Positions 34,005 to 44,646 of a stretch of 64,000 nucleotides of DNA are shown here, one piece after another (position 1 is the first letter of the stretch; every line of letters begins with the position of its first letter). The notes below the pieces were generated by a model, which was not told the origin of the DNA, did no database searches, and worked only from the letters and a program-made list of their open reading frames with translations. This stretch comes from Dyella acidiphila (GTDB lineage Bacteria; Pseudomonadota; Gammaproteobacteria; Xanthomonadales; Rhodanobacteraceae): positions 248,001-312,000 of the forward strand of contig NZ_JACZZA010000003.1 of assembly GCF_014863405.1 (NCBI RefSeq), in the 5' to 3' direction. A program made the position numbers and the translations under genes.

Positions 34005-34463
34005 TCAGGCGATTACGAACATCGGCTGATCGAATTCCACGGGCTGGCCGTTATCGATCAGGATGGCCTGCACGGTGCCGCTCACGTCGGCCTCGATCTG
34101 GTTGAACATCTTCATCGCTTCGATGATGCCCAGGGTTTCGCCGGCCTTGACCTGCTGGCCGACCTTCACGAAGGCGGCCGCGCCCGGGGTGGCCGAGGCG
34201 TAGAAGGTGCCGACCATCGGCGCTTTCACCACGTGCCCGGCCGGCAGGTTGCTGGCGGCTTCGGCCGGCGCCGCGGCGGGAGCGGCAACCGGTGCTGCGG
34301 CCACCGGGGCCGGCATGTGCACGGCGGCCGGTGCGGCGGCAACGACGCTGCCCTTGGGTACGCGCGACAGGCGCACGACTTCTTCGCCTTCCTTGATCTC
34401 CAGTTCGGCGAGGTTGGATTCCTCGAGCAGGTCGATCAGTTTTTTGATCTTGCGCAGATCCAT
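34005..34463 (-). CDS. accB: Biotin carboxyl carrier protein
   Basis: A 152-residue carrier. The N-terminal helix ([20 protein letters not shown]) leads to a flexible Ala/Pro-rich linker (about 45-75). The biotinyl domain carries the target lysine in the canonical [12 protein letters not shown] motif (about residue 118). The family start MDLRKIKK is at 34463. A longer frame to 34556 adds unrelated residues. It is cotranscribed with accC. Confidence 0.95.
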   Translation of the reverse strand: MDLRKIKKLIDLLEESNLAELEIKEGEEVVRLSRVPKGSVVAAAPAAVHMPAPVAAAPVAAPAAAPAEAASNLPAGHVVKAPMVGTFYASATPGAAAFVKVGQQVKAGETLGIIEAMKMFNQIEADVSGTVQAILIDNGQPVEFDQPMFVIA

Positions 34464-34533
34464 AAGTGTTGCCTTCTTAGGGTCTTGGCCACAGCTTGGC
34501 GGCCGGAAAGTGAAAGATAAGGGGTAGCGCGAA

Positions 34534-34986
34534 CTAGCCGGCTGGCGTCGGTTCAAGTTTGGCCAGCGCCGCGTCCAGGCCCAGCCGGTAGCTGTGGCTG
34601 CCGAAGCCGCAGATCACGCCCATGGCGAGATCGGACAGATAGGAGTGGCGCCGGAACGGCTCGCGGGCGTGCACATTGCTCATGTGCACTTCGATAAACG
34701 GAATGGCCACCGCCGCCAGGGCATCGCGCAGGGCGATGCTGGTGTGGGTGAAGGCGCCGGGATTGATCACGATGCAGGCGACCTGTTCGTCGCGGGCCTG
34801 ATGGATGCGGCCGATCAGCTCGTGCTCGGCATTGGACTGATACCAGGCCAGGTCATGGCCGGCGGCTTGTGCGCGCTGGGCCAACTGGTTGTTGATATCG
34901 GCCAGCGTTTCCCGGCCATAGATGTCCGGTTCGCGCACGCCAAGCAGGTTGAGATTGGGTCCGTGCAGGACCAGCAGCTTTGCCAT
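34534..34986 (-). CDS. aroQ: 3-dehydroquinate dehydratase, type II
   Basis: A 150-residue shikimate-pathway enzyme. It has [20 protein letters not shown] with the catalytic Arg and Tyr of the mobile lid, the [16 protein letters not shown] motif and the [16 protein letters not shown] substrate loop. The enzyme forms dodecamers in the cytoplasm. The start at 34986 gives the conserved N-terminus. The placement directly before accBC is conserved in Pseudomonas and Xanthomonas. Confidence 0.96.
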   Translation of the reverse strand: MAKLLVLHGPNLNLLGVREPDIYGRETLADINNQLAQRAQAAGHDLAWYQSNAEHELIGRIHQARDEQVACIVINPGAFTHTSIALRDALAAVAIPFIEVHMSNVHAREPFRRHSYLSDLAMGVICGFGSHSYRLGLDAALAKLEPTPAG

Positions 34987-35132
34987 ATGAGCTCCAGGCA
35001 GCCCCAGGCGCCTCGGAATGCGCGCAGTGTGCGCGCTGCCGTGGATGTTGTCTAGTTCGACGTAGTTCGGCGATGTTTGCCGGAGAAGTGCGGGCTGAAC
35101 CGTGCGGGAACGTATGTGCGGTGGAAACCGCG

Positions 35133-35678
35133 TCAGGGCGCGGTTGCCGGGGACAGCCAGCGGGCCAGTTGAGCGGCATCGAGCGCGCCGCGGTGGCTGG
35201 CGATCACCCGGCCCTGCCCATCCAGCAGCACGCTGAAGGGCAATACTTCCTCGGTATCGCCCAGGCGCAGCGAGGTGCTGGGGCTGTCCAGCTCGCCCAG
35301 CAGCACCGGGTAGGCCACGGGATGGGCGGCGAGGAAGGCCTGTACGCGGGAGGGATCGTCCATCGCAATACCCAGCACGATCGCCCCCTGATCGCCGAAC
35401 TTGCGCTGTGCCGCATCCAGCGCCGGCATTTCGGCCAGGCAGGGGACGCACCAGCTTGCCCAGAAATTGATCAGCACGCGCTGGCCGCGGAACTCGGACA
35501 GGCGATGTTCCTTGCCGTGGAGATCGAGAAGGGCCAGGTCTGGACGAAGATCGCCGACGTTCGCGACATGAACCCCATCAGGCACCTGCGCTAGCCGGCT
35601 GCGATGCTGCAGCCAGCCGCCGGCCACGGCGGCCAGCAGGGCCAGCAGCAGGATCAGCAGGTTGCCGCGGCTCAGCAT
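35133..35678 (-). CDS. TlpA-like membrane-anchored thiol-disulfide oxidoreductase
   Basis: A 181-residue protein with an uncleaved or lipid-free N-terminal anchor (about 5-22) and a periplasmic thioredoxin fold. The WCVPC active site lies in [20 protein letters not shown] (about residue 76). The extra segment before it and the [19 protein letters not shown] insertion fit the TlpA/ResA group, which reduces specific periplasmic disulfides. It starts only 5 bases after dsbD ends, so DsbD is the probable electron donor. Confidence 0.88.
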   Translation of the reverse strand: MLSRGNLLILLLALLAAVAGGWLQHRSRLAQVPDGVHVANVGDLRPDLALLDLHGKEHRLSEFRGQRVLINFWASWCVPCLAEMPALDAAQRKFGDQGAIVLGIAMDDPSRVQAFLAAHPVAYPVLLGELDSPSTSLRLGDTEEVLPFSVLLDGQGRVIASHRGALDAAQLARWLSPATAP

Positions 35679-35683
35679 GCGGC

Positions 35684-37843
35684 TTACTTCGCCGCCTCGG
35701 TCAGCGCCGTTTCCACCAGTGATGCGGTCAGCACCGTCGGCAGTTGCTTGCCGGGGCCGCCGTCGCGCGGAAACACCACGTACAGCGGTACGCCGGGCGA
35801 GTGGTATTGCTGCAGGAAGGCGGTGATGGTGGGGTTTACGTCGGTCCAGTCGCCTTTCATATAGACCGCGCCGGTGCGCTTGAGCAGGGCCTGGAAGGCC
35901 TCGCCGTCCAGCACCGCATGTTCATTGGCCTTGCAGGTCACGCACCAGTCGGCGGTCATATCCACGAACACCGGTGTGCCGGCTTTGCGCAGTTCGGCGA
36001 GCTTGTCCGGCGAATAGGCGACGGTGCCGTCACTGCTTGCGCTGGCCTGTGGAGTGGCAGCCGGCAACTTGGCCAGGGTGTACAGCGGCACCACGGTGGC
36101 GGCGGCCAGCACCACGACCAGCACGCTGCTGAGGGCGCCGCGGGCGCGGCTGCGCTCGAACCACCACAAGGTCATGGCCAGCAGCACCGCGGCCACCAAC
36201 AGCAAACCGACCGCGTCGGCACCGCGCTGATGCGCCAGCACCCAGGCCAGCCACACCGCGGTGAGGTACATGGGAAAGGCCAGTACCTCTTTCAGCGTTT
36301 CCATCCAGCGGCCCGGCCGCGGTAGCAGGCGCGATACCGCAGGCACGAAACCCACGGCCAGAAACGGCAGCGCCAACCCCAGGCCCAGGGCCACGAAGAC
36401 CAGCAGCGCGCTCAAGGTCGGCGCCACGAAGGCATACGCCAGTGCGGTGCCCATGAACGGCGCGGTACACGGACTGGCCACCACCACGGCGAGCACGCCG
36501 GTGAAGAAATCGCCGGCCGCGCCGGAGCGACTGGCCAGAGTGCTGCCGGTATTGCCCAGCGAAGCACCGAATTGCACGACGCCCGACATCGACAGCGCCA
36601 CCGCCAGCATCACCAGCGCCAGCACCGCCACCACCAGCGGATTCTGCAGATGCGCGCCCCAGGCGCTCTTCAGGCCGATCACGAGCAGGCCGAGCGCGAC
36701 GAAGCTGATCAGCACACCAGCGGTGTACATCAATGCATGACTGCGCCGGCGCGCCACGCTTTCGCCGCTTTCCAGCAAGCCGATCGCCTTGATCGATAGC
36801 ACCGGCAGCACGCACGGCATCAGGTTCAGCACCAGGCCGCCGCCAAAGGCGAGCAGCAGCGCATACCAGAGGCTGACACTGCCCGTGCCGCCTTGTGCGT
36901 CGGCCGGCGGCATTTCCGGTGCGGGGCCCTGTGCGGCCACGCTGGCGGCAGTGCCGCCGTTGACCAGGTCGATGTTGGCCTGGCGCGTCATCAGCGGATA
37001 GCACAGGCCGCCGTCCTGGCAGCCCTGGAAACTGGCGGTAAGCGCGAGCGTTTTCAGTCCGCTGACATCGCCGTGCACGGTGACCGGCACATCCACCTCG
37101 TTGAAGTACACGGTGGTGTTGCCGAAGTGCGCATCCTGGTGCGCGACACCGGCCGGCCACGCCGGGGTGAGCGACAGCTGCGGCGCGTCTTTCGCGGCCA
37201 GCGTGGTCTGGTCGCGGTACAGGTAATAGCCCTTGGGCATGGTCCAGCGCAGCAGCAGGTGCTGCGCATCCTGCGCAATGGCGGTGAACTGGAATGCCTG
37301 CTCGGCCGGCAGCGGCGAACCATCGCCGGCACCCAGCGACTGCGGCCGCGCGCCGAGCAGGTTGCTCAGCTTGTTGCCGGCGGCGCCGGCCGGCAGCGGC
37401 AGCTCGAGCTGTTCGGTATGCGGCGGATAGCAGATCTTCGGTTCGGTTTCGTGGCAGCCCTGGTAGCGCACGCTCAGCGTCAGCTTGCCGGTGCCGGGCG
37501 CAACCGTGTACGGAATGCTGGCATCCACGCTGTGGTGATAGGTCTCGACCGGGCCCAGGTAGGGATCGTCGTGCTTCTCTCCATCGGGCAACTGCGCAGT
37601 GCCCAGGGTGACGCCGTCGCCGCCCTTGAAGTTCATGCGGCCGCGATAGAGGTAGTAGTCCTGCGCGATATCCCAGTGCAGCTTGATCACGCCGGGCGTG
37701 CTGCTGTCGGCAGTGAGCTTGTAGGCCTCGGTGACCGGCAACAGCTGGGCGGTGTCCTGGGCCGATGCCGTCGATACGCCTGACAGCAGGCCGAGCCATA
37801 GCAACAAAGTGGCGACGATGCCGCCGTAACGAAGCGAACGCAT
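35684..37843 (-). CDS. dsbD: Thiol:disulfide interchange protein DsbD with duplicated alpha domain
   Basis: A 719-residue transmembrane reductant carrier. After the signal peptide (about 1-28) come two successive DsbD-alpha-like domains instead of one. The first spans about 35-150 with a cysteine pair in RYQGCHETEPKICYPP. The second spans about 180-290 with the pair in SFQGCQDGGLCYP. Eight membrane spans follow with the redox cysteines in VLNLMPCVLPVLS and VVVASPCTAPFMG. A C-terminal periplasmic thioredoxin domain carries TADWCVTCKANE. DsbD passes electrons from cytoplasmic thioredoxin to periplasmic partners. The TlpA-like gene follows at 5 bases. Confidence 0.94.
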   Translation of the reverse strand: MRSLRYGGIVATLLLWLGLLSGVSTASAQDTAQLLPVTEAYKLTADSSTPGVIKLHWDIAQDYYLYRGRMNFKGGDGVTLGTAQLPDGEKHDDPYLGPVETYHHSVDASIPYTVAPGTGKLTLSVRYQGCHETEPKICYPPHTEQLELPLPAGAAGNKLSNLLGARPQSLGAGDGSPLPAEQAFQFTAIAQDAQHLLLRWTMPKGYYLYRDQTTLAAKDAPQLSLTPAWPAGVAHQDAHFGNTTVYFNEVDVPVTVHGDVSGLKTLALTASFQGCQDGGLCYPLMTRQANIDLVNGGTAASVAAQGPAPEMPPADAQGGTGSVSLWYALLLAFGGGLVLNLMPCVLPVLSIKAIGLLESGESVARRRSHALMYTAGVLISFVALGLLVIGLKSAWGAHLQNPLVVAVLALVMLAVALSMSGVVQFGASLGNTGSTLASRSGAAGDFFTGVLAVVVASPCTAPFMGTALAYAFVAPTLSALLVFVALGLGLALPFLAVGFVPAVSRLLPRPGRWMETLKEVLAFPMYLTAVWLAWVLAHQRGADAVGLLLVAAVLLAMTLWWFERSRARGALSSVLVVVLAAATVVPLYTLAKLPAATPQASASSDGTVAYSPDKLAELRKAGTPVFVDMTADWCVTCKANEHAVLDGEAFQALLKRTGAVYMKGDWTDVNPTITAFLQQYHSPGVPLYVVFPRDGGPGKQLPTVLTASLVETALTEAAK

Positions 37844-37903
37844 TCCAGCTCCAGCATTTGGGGTCGCGCCGAGGCGCGCATAAGGGGGAATTATGGCCCA
37901 GCC

Positions 37904-38812
37904 TTATGCCTCTTCGGTCGCACCCCGTAGCTTGGTTACACCCCGCAGCCTGAGCATGCCGGTGGTCAGCGCCACCCCCAGCAAGATCACACTGCAGCCG
38001 CCGGCCATCGCCAGGGTCACCGTCTCGCCCAGGAACAGCGCACCCCATAGCACGCCGAAGACCGGGATCAGGTACAGCACCGCCATCGCCGGCCCCGATC
38101 CGGCATGCGCCATCAGCCGGTAGAACAGCACGTAGGCGAGCGAGGTGCAGCCGGCGGCGAGGCCGAGCATGGCGAGCCATGCCTGTGCATCCGGGGTCTT
38201 CGCAGGCCACAGCCAGAGCGTGAAAGGCAGCAGCATGATCGCCGCGGCGAACTGGCTGCCGATCGCCACCGTCAGCGGCGTTACCCGGCGCAGGTGGCGT
38301 TGGCTGTAATGCGCGCCGAAGGTGTAGCAGAGATTGGCGCCCACGCAGGCCGCCATCGCCCAGCCGGTGCCCGCGCCGCCGTGCCCGAAGCCGATGCTGC
38401 CGCCGATCAGCCACACCACGCCGAGCAGGCCGATCAGCAATCCGCTGGCTCGCGAAAGATTGAGCTTCTCGCCCAGCCACAGCCAGCCGGAAGCGGCCAC
38501 CAGCAGCGGTGCGATCGCATCGAAAATGGCGGACAGGCCCGACGGCAGACTGGTGGCGGCATACGAGAACAGTACGAACGGCAGCGCCGAATTGCTCAGC
38601 CCGATCAGCGTGACCGGCCACCAGTTTGCACGCAGCTCGGCCAGCCGCTGGCGCGAGGCCAGCAACGGAATCGAGCAGATCGCCGCGCCGATCGCGCGCA
38701 TGCCGGCCAGCGCCATGCCGCCGAACTGATTGGCGCCCATGCGCATGAACAGGAACGATGCGCCCCACAGGGCGCCCAGTGCCAGCAGTACGAGCAGGTC
38801 GGATTTCTTCAT
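37904..38812 (-). CDS. EamA/DMT-family transporter
   Basis: A 302-residue, ten-span inner-membrane protein with two EamA repeats. The first is LLALGALWGASFLFMRMGAN to about residue 140, and the second follows with GSGPAMAVLYLIPVFGVLWGALFLGE. Members export amino acids, purines or drugs; the substrate is not readable. It is upstream of dsbD by 60 bases and may share a transcript. Confidence 0.88.
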   Translation of the reverse strand: MKKSDLLVLLALGALWGASFLFMRMGANQFGGMALAGMRAIGAAICSIPLLASRQRLAELRANWWPVTLIGLSNSALPFVLFSYAATSLPSGLSAIFDAIAPLLVAASGWLWLGEKLNLSRASGLLIGLLGVVWLIGGSIGFGHGGAGTGWAMAACVGANLCYTFGAHYSQRHLRRVTPLTVAIGSQFAAAIMLLPFTLWLWPAKTPDAQAWLAMLGLAAGCTSLAYVLFYRLMAHAGSGPAMAVLYLIPVFGVLWGALFLGETVTLAMAGGCSVILLGVALTTGMLRLRGVTKLRGATEEA

Positions 38813-38885
38813 GGCCGTGGACTCTCGGGCGATAACGCCAATCTAGATGGACGCAGTGACAGAACCTGTCAGCAGTGCGAGGCCG

Positions 38886-39584
38886 TTATTTCGGCGAAGA
38901 GGCCTGCTGCCCGAACAACACGCGCCGCTCCTCGTCCGACAGGGGCTGTTTGGGCGCATACGCGTTTTCGACACCTTCATAAGTACGCAGCGTCGCCGGC
39001 CGCACTGCCATCGCTTCGAACCAGCGTTGAAGATGCGGAAACGCCTCCAACTGCTGGCCATGCGCCTCGTGCGGCACGATCCACGGATAGCAAGCAATAT
39101 CTGCGATCGAAAACGCGCCGGCGATAAATTCGCGATCGGCCAGCCGCTGATTCAGCACGCCGTACAGGCGGCTGGTTTCGCGGGTGTAGCGTTCAATCGC
39201 GTACGGCACTTTTTCCGGCGCGTAGACATTGAAGTGGCCAATCTGCCCGGCCATCGGTCCCAGGCCGGCCATCTGCCAGAACAGCCATTGCAGCACTTCG
39301 GCGCGGCCGCGCGGGTCGGCAGGAATCAGCCGGCCGGTTTTTTCGGCCAGGTACAGCATGATCGCGCCCGATTCGAACAGGGTGACCGGCGCGCCGCCGT
39401 CGGCCGGATCGTGGTCGACGATGGCGGGGATTTTGTTGTTGGGCGAAACGGCCAGGAACGCCGGCTGGAACTGCTCGCCCTTGCTCAGGCTTACCGGCCG
39501 CACCCGGTACGGCAGCTGCGCCTCTTCGAGGAACAGCTTGGCCTTCAGGCCGTTGGGGGTGGCGGCGAAGTAGAGCTCGATCAT
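38886..39584 (-). CDS. Glutathione S-transferase family protein (YfcG-like)
   Basis: A 232-residue protein. The N-terminal thioredoxin-like domain (MIELYFAATPNGLKAKLFLE, then PNNKIPAIVDHD and the glutathione-binding LFESGAIMLYLAEKTG) is followed by a helical domain with QWLFWQMAGLGPMAGQIGHF. The TPNG start motif and the WLFWQMAGLGP helix are those of YfcG/Ure2p-like enzymes, which have disulfide-bond reductase activity. The ATG at 39584 has AAGG at 8 bases. A longer frame reaches 39770 but lacks similarity. The gene diverges from a MocR regulator, 114 bases away. Confidence 0.88.
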   Translation of the reverse strand: MIELYFAATPNGLKAKLFLEEAQLPYRVRPVSLSKGEQFQPAFLAVSPNNKIPAIVDHDPADGGAPVTLFESGAIMLYLAEKTGRLIPADPRGRAEVLQWLFWQMAGLGPMAGQIGHFNVYAPEKVPYAIERYTRETSRLYGVLNQRLADREFIAGAFSIADIACYPWIVPHEAHGQQLEAFPHLQRWFEAMAVRPATLRTYEGVENAYAPKQPLSDEERRVLFGQQASSPK

Positions 39585-39698
39585 GGCGCGGACCTTGGCG
39601 TCGTGGTGTTGGAGACAAAGGGTAGGGTGACTCATGGACTTGCAAAAGCACCACATCAGGAGAAATCTACAGATCCAATTTCGTGCCTGGTGATCGCC

Positions 39699-41150
39699 AT
39701 GGATCATCTGTTCGAGTTTCCGCTCGAGATTCCGCAGCGCGGCTCGCGCCAGCGGCTCGGGGCACTGCATGGGCAGTTACGCAGCGCGATCCTGGATGGG
39801 CGCCTGAAAGCCGGTGCGCGGCTGCCGGCCACGCGTGCGCTGTCCGAGGCGCTGGGCGTTTCCCGCAATACGGTGGTGGCTGCATACGACTTGCTGCTGG
39901 CCGAGGGCTATATCGCCGCGCGGCGCGGCGCCGGCAATTTCGTCGCCGATCTGGCATTGCGCCGCCACGCCATGCCGCTGCCCGCTGCCGATGCGGATGT
40001 GACCGCGCGGCTGGCGCCGTATTGGCGCCGCTTTATGCAACTGCCGGTGTCGGCAGCGCCGGCGGTCTTCGCGTTCGATTTTCGCCTGGGCGTGCCCGAC
40101 AGCCGCCCGTTTTCCTACGACACCTGGCGCAGGCTGGCGGCGCGGGCGCTGCGCCAGATGGTCAGGCACGCACCGCTGTACGACCTGGCCGCCGGCCGTC
40201 CCGCGCTGCGTGCGGCGATTGCGCGGCATATCTCGTTTGCACGCGCGGTGGCCTGCGCGGCGGACGACGTGGTGGTCACCAACGGTGCGCAGCAGGCCTT
40301 CGATCTGCTGGCGCGCGTGCTGGTGACGCCGGGTCGCACGGTGCTGGCGGTGGAAGACCCCGGCTATCCGCCGTTGCGCGCGGCCTTTGCTGCGGCGGGT
40401 GCGCGCGTGGTCGCGGTGCCGGTGGATCAGGAAGGACTGGTGGTGGAGCAACTGCCGCCCGATGCGCAAGTGATCTACGTGACGCCCTCGCACCAGTTCC
40501 CGCTCGGCGTAGTGATGTCGCCCCGGCGGCGGGTGGCTTTGCTGGCGTTTGCGCGGACCCATGGCGCACTGGTGATCGAAGACGACTACGACAGCGAATT
40601 CCGCTACAGCGGCCGGCCGCTGGATGCCTTGCAGACGCTGGATCGCAACGATTCGGTCTGCTACGTAGGCACGTTTTCCAAATGCCTGTTTCCGGCGCTG
40701 CGGATCGGCTATGCGGTAGCGCCGCCGTGGTTGCACGCGGTGCTGATCAACGCCAGGCAACAGGCGGACTGGCACGGCGACGTGGTCACGCAAGATACGC
40801 TCGCCGCGTTCATCGACGAAGGACATCTGGTGCGCCACGTGCGGCATATGCGCAAGCTCTACGCCGAGCGGCGCGACAGCTTGCTCGATGCGCTCCACCG
40901 GCATGCCGGTGAGCGCCTGCAAGCATGGCCGGCCGATGCGGGCCTGCATGTGGCGGCCCGGCTGTGCATGCCGTGCGATGCGGCAACGCTGGCGGCACGC
41001 GCGGCGTCACACGGTATCCATATCGAAGCCTTGGGTGGCTATGCGCTGGAAGCGAAAACCGCGAATGGTTTTGCCTTCGGCCTGGGCCTGCTCGATACGC
41101 CGCGTATCGATGAAGCAGTACGCCAACTCGCGGCCTTGCTTGTCGCCTGA
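39699..41150 (+). CDS. MocR/PdxR-type GntR regulator with aminotransferase domain
   Basis: A 483-residue fusion. The GntR winged helix (about 10-80: LHGQLRSAILDGRLKAGARL, LGVSRNTVVAAYDLLLAEGY) is joined by a linker to a fold-type I aminotransferase domain (about 120-480). The PLP lysine lies in YVGTFSKCLFPALRIGYAV, with upstream VIEDDYDSEFRYSGRPLDAL. MocR proteins use PLP or an aldimine as effector, and PdxR members control pyridoxal-phosphate synthesis. The frame is open far upstream to 38847, but that part is the complement of the GST gene. The ATG at 39699 begins the family's MDHLFEFPLEI. Confidence 0.9.
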   Translation: MDHLFEFPLEIPQRGSRQRLGALHGQLRSAILDGRLKAGARLPATRALSEALGVSRNTVVAAYDLLLAEGYIAARRGAGNFVADLALRRHAMPLPAADADVTARLAPYWRRFMQLPVSAAPAVFAFDFRLGVPDSRPFSYDTWRRLAARALRQMVRHAPLYDLAAGRPALRAAIARHISFARAVACAADDVVVTNGAQQAFDLLARVLVTPGRTVLAVEDPGYPPLRAAFAAAGARVVAVPVDQEGLVVEQLPPDAQVIYVTPSHQFPLGVVMSPRRRVALLAFARTHGALVIEDDYDSEFRYSGRPLDALQTLDRNDSVCYVGTFSKCLFPALRIGYAVAPPWLHAVLINARQQADWHGDVVTQDTLAAFIDEGHLVRHVRHMRKLYAERRDSLLDALHRHAGERLQAWPADAGLHVAARLCMPCDAATLAARAASHGIHIEALGGYALEAKTANGFAFGLGLLDTPRIDEAVRQLAALLVA

Positions 41151-41170
41151 GCAAGCCGCACGAAGCGGAA

Positions 41171-41500
41171 TCAGTTTTCGCCGGCGTTGCGGACCCAGTC
41201 CAGATACGCCTCGTGGCCGCGTTCCACCGGCACGGCGATCAATTCCGGCAGTTCGTAGGGATGCAGGTCCAGCAATCGTTGCTTGAGTGCATCGAAGCGT
41301 TCGGCGCTGGTCTTGATCAGCAGCAATGTTTCGCTGTCCGTCGTGACCTGGTCCTGCCAACGATAGGTGGACTGGATGCCGTCGAGCCGATTGACGCAGG
41401 CGGCCAGTCGTTCGTCGACCAGGGTCTCGGCCACGCGCTGCGCGCTGGCTGCATCGGGACAGGTGCAATAGCACAGCAGCACGCGCTCGGGCTGGCTCAT
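41171..41500 (-). CDS. cutA: CutA-like divalent-ion tolerance protein
   Basis: A 109-residue trimeric protein. It has CYCTCPDAASAQRVAETLVD, the CVNRLDGIQSTYRWQDQV core and the C-terminal LHPYELPELIAVPVERGHEA, the standard CutA signatures. It was named for copper tolerance in E. coli, but its biochemical role is unclear. The start overlaps the aldolase stop as ATGA, so the two are coupled. The convergent MocR gene ends 20 bases away. Confidence 0.93.
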   Translation of the reverse strand: MSQPERVLLCYCTCPDAASAQRVAETLVDERLAACVNRLDGIQSTYRWQDQVTTDSETLLLIKTSAERFDALKQRLLDLHPYELPELIAVPVERGHEAYLDWVRNAGEN

Positions 41501-42153
41501 GCCGAGGCCTGTTTGGACATCAGCCCGTAGTTGCCGAATTTCTCCAGCGCTTGCACCACTTCCGCATCGGTCAGCAGCACGGGTTTGCCGGCCTGCAGCG
41601 CCAGCGTGTACTGGCGTGCCAGCGTTTCCACTTCCACTGCGCGCCACATCGCCTGTTCTATGTCGGCGCCGGTGGCGATCATGCCGTGATTGGCCATCAG
41701 GCAGGCGCTGCGCCCTTCCAGTGCGCGTACCACCGCATCGGAAAGCGCCTGGGTGCCGTAGGTGTAGTAGTCGCTGCAGCGGATCGAGTCGCCGCCGCTG
41801 ACCGCGATCATGTAATGCACGGCGGGGATGTCCATGCGGCAGATGGCCAGCCCGGTGCTGTAGGGCGGGTGGGCGTGCACCACGGCATGCACGTCGGGCC
41901 GGGCGGTATAGATATCGCGATGGAAGCGCCATTCGCTGGAGGGGCGCCGGCGGTGTTCGTAGCGGCCGTCCATGTCCACCAGCACCACGTCCTCAGCAGT
42001 GATCTCGCCATAGGGCACGCCGCTGGGGGTGATCAGGAAGCCGTCGCCGCAGCGGATGCTGAGATTGCCCGAGGTGCCCTGGCTGAGCCCGGACGGGGTC
42101 AGCTTCAATCCGTTGGTGACGATGTCCTCGCGTAGCGCGCGTTCGTTACTCAC
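41497..42153 (-). CDS. Class II aldolase/adducin-family protein (FucA-like)
   Basis: A 218-residue zinc-dependent aldolase-like enzyme. Signatures are GLSQGTSGNLSIRCGDGFLITPSG (phosphate-binding loop), the metal ligands in VVHAHPPYSTGLA and the third His in ACLMANHGMIATG. Family members include L-fuculose-1-phosphate aldolase and L-ribulose-5-phosphate epimerase. The substrate is not clear. The start is taken as GTG at 42153 with AGG at 9 bases. The frame continues to 42366, but the extra 71 residues are low-complexity and overlap the groE promoter. Confidence 0.85.
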   Translation of the reverse strand: MSNERALREDIVTNGLKLTPSGLSQGTSGNLSIRCGDGFLITPSGVPYGEITAEDVVLVDMDGRYEHRRRPSSEWRFHRDIYTARPDVHAVVHAHPPYSTGLAICRMDIPAVHYMIAVSGGDSIRCSDYYTYGTQALSDAVVRALEGRSACLMANHGMIATGADIEQAMWRAVEVETLARQYTLALQAGKPVLLTDAEVVQALEKFGNYGLMSKQASA

Positions 42154-42326
42154 TGCCGAAAGCCTTTCTGTACATGCAATGCGCCATCGTTGACGTTCCG
42201 CGGGCGCATGTCGATAGGCCGTCCAGCGTTGCCAGGCTGCTCCTGGGAAAAGACTTAGGCTCTTGGTGTCTCCGGGCCCCTTGAAACCCGCCCGGCCACC
42301 CCTATTCACCCTGACAGTCCCGTCCG

Positions 42327-42348
42327 CCCCTGTTGCAGGGGTTTTTTT
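42327..42348 (+). terminator. Terminator-like hairpin overlapping the groE -35 element
   Basis: CCCCTG-TTG-CAGGGG is followed directly by seven T residues, a compact intrinsic-terminator shape on the plus strand. No plus-strand gene ends nearby; the closest is 1.2 kb away behind two opposite genes. It may block antisense or read-through transcription from entering the groE promoter. Confidence 0.5.
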
Positions 42349-42360
42349 GGAGGCTAGAAT
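42333..42360 (+). promoter_or_regulatory. groESL sigma-70-type promoter
   Basis: TTGCAG (42333-42338) and TAGAAT (42355-42360) are separated by 16 bases. Transcription would start inside the CIRCE element, as is usual for HrcA-controlled groE operons. A sigma-32 promoter was not identified. Confidence 0.6.
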
Positions 42361-42386
42361 TGGCACTCATCCTCGCCGAGTGCTAA
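42360..42386. promoter_or_regulatory. CIRCE operator (HrcA binding site)
   Basis: TTGGCACTC-N9-GAGTGCTAA matches the CIRCE consensus TTAGCACTC-N9-GAGTGCTAA at 17 of 18 arm positions. It lies 75 bases before groES. HrcA repression, relieved on heat shock when GroEL is titrated, is therefore expected. hrcA itself is not in the window. Confidence 0.95.
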
Positions 42387-42460
42387 CAGCTAGCCGCCTC
42401 AAGGCCGGTCCGGGGTCAAAAATTGTCCATCAAACCAAAGCCATAGCTGGAGTCCATCCC

Positions 42461-42754
42461 ATGAGCAAACTGCGTCCGCTGCACGATCGCATCATCGTCA
42501 AGCGCCTGGAAGAGGAGCGTGTCTCCGCCGGCGGCATCGTGATCCCCGATAGCGCCACCGAAAAGCAGACCCGCGGCAAGGTCATCGCCGCTGGCGAAGG
42601 CCGCATCCTGGAAGACGGCAAGGTCCGTCCGATGTCGGTCAAGGTCGGCGAAGTGGTGCTGTTCGGCAAGTACTCGGGCCAGGACATCAAGATCGACGGC
42701 GAAGAGCTGGTCTTCCTGAAGGAAGACGATGTGGTGGCTGTTATCGAAGGCTGA
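42461..42754 (+). CDS. groES: Co-chaperonin GroES
   Basis: A 97-residue protein with the full GroES sequence pattern. It has [20 protein letters not shown], the mobile loop [20 protein letters not shown] and the C-terminal [17 protein letters not shown]. Seven subunits cap the GroEL ring. It is first in the operon, behind the CIRCE operator. A 115-base spacer separates it from groEL. Confidence 0.98.
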   Translation: MSKLRPLHDRIIVKRLEEERVSAGGIVIPDSATEKQTRGKVIAAGEGRILEDGKVRPMSVKVGEVVLFGKYSGQDIKIDGEELVFLKEDDVVAVIEG

Positions 42755-42857
42755 TTCGACGGCGGCGGGTGTTGGAGCCAGGAGCTCGCATCCAGTCGCC
42801 TTCGGCTCCTTCTGTAGGTTTTTCGCGAGATTTTCCGTATTTATTTAATTTTTTTGA

Positions 42858-44516
<1,659 letters not shown>

Positions 44517-44545
44517 GTCCTGCGTTCATCGCAAGCTGTTACGAG

Positions 44546-44575
44546 AAAACCCCGCGCAAGCGGGGTTTTCTTTTT
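44546..44575 (+). terminator. Rho-independent terminator after groEL
   Basis: AAAACCCCGC-GCAA-GCGGGGTTTT forms a perfect 10-bp stem with a tetraloop, followed by CTTTTT. Confidence 0.95.
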
Positions 44576-44646
44576 GCGTGATCGCCGTGCGGCAGATGGC
44601 TTACAGTGCGGCTTCGCGGCAACAGCCATCAGCAGTGGAGAGAGCG

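Larger units (their letters stand above)
42154..42460. other. Intergenic region between the aldolase gene and groES
   Basis: The right half holds the groESL promoter, CIRCE operator and an overlapping hairpin, listed separately. The left half shows no distinct signal beyond the start region of the aldolase gene. Confidence 0.5.

Noticed and set aside
38847..39698. N-terminal extension of the MocR regulator frame
   Set aside because: The stretch is antisense to the GST gene; the GntR domain begins at the ATG at 39699.
42154..42366. N-terminal extension of the class II aldolase frame
   Set aside because: It overlaps the groE promoter and CIRCE region and adds low-complexity residues; the GTG at 42153 has a ribosome site and a family-like start.
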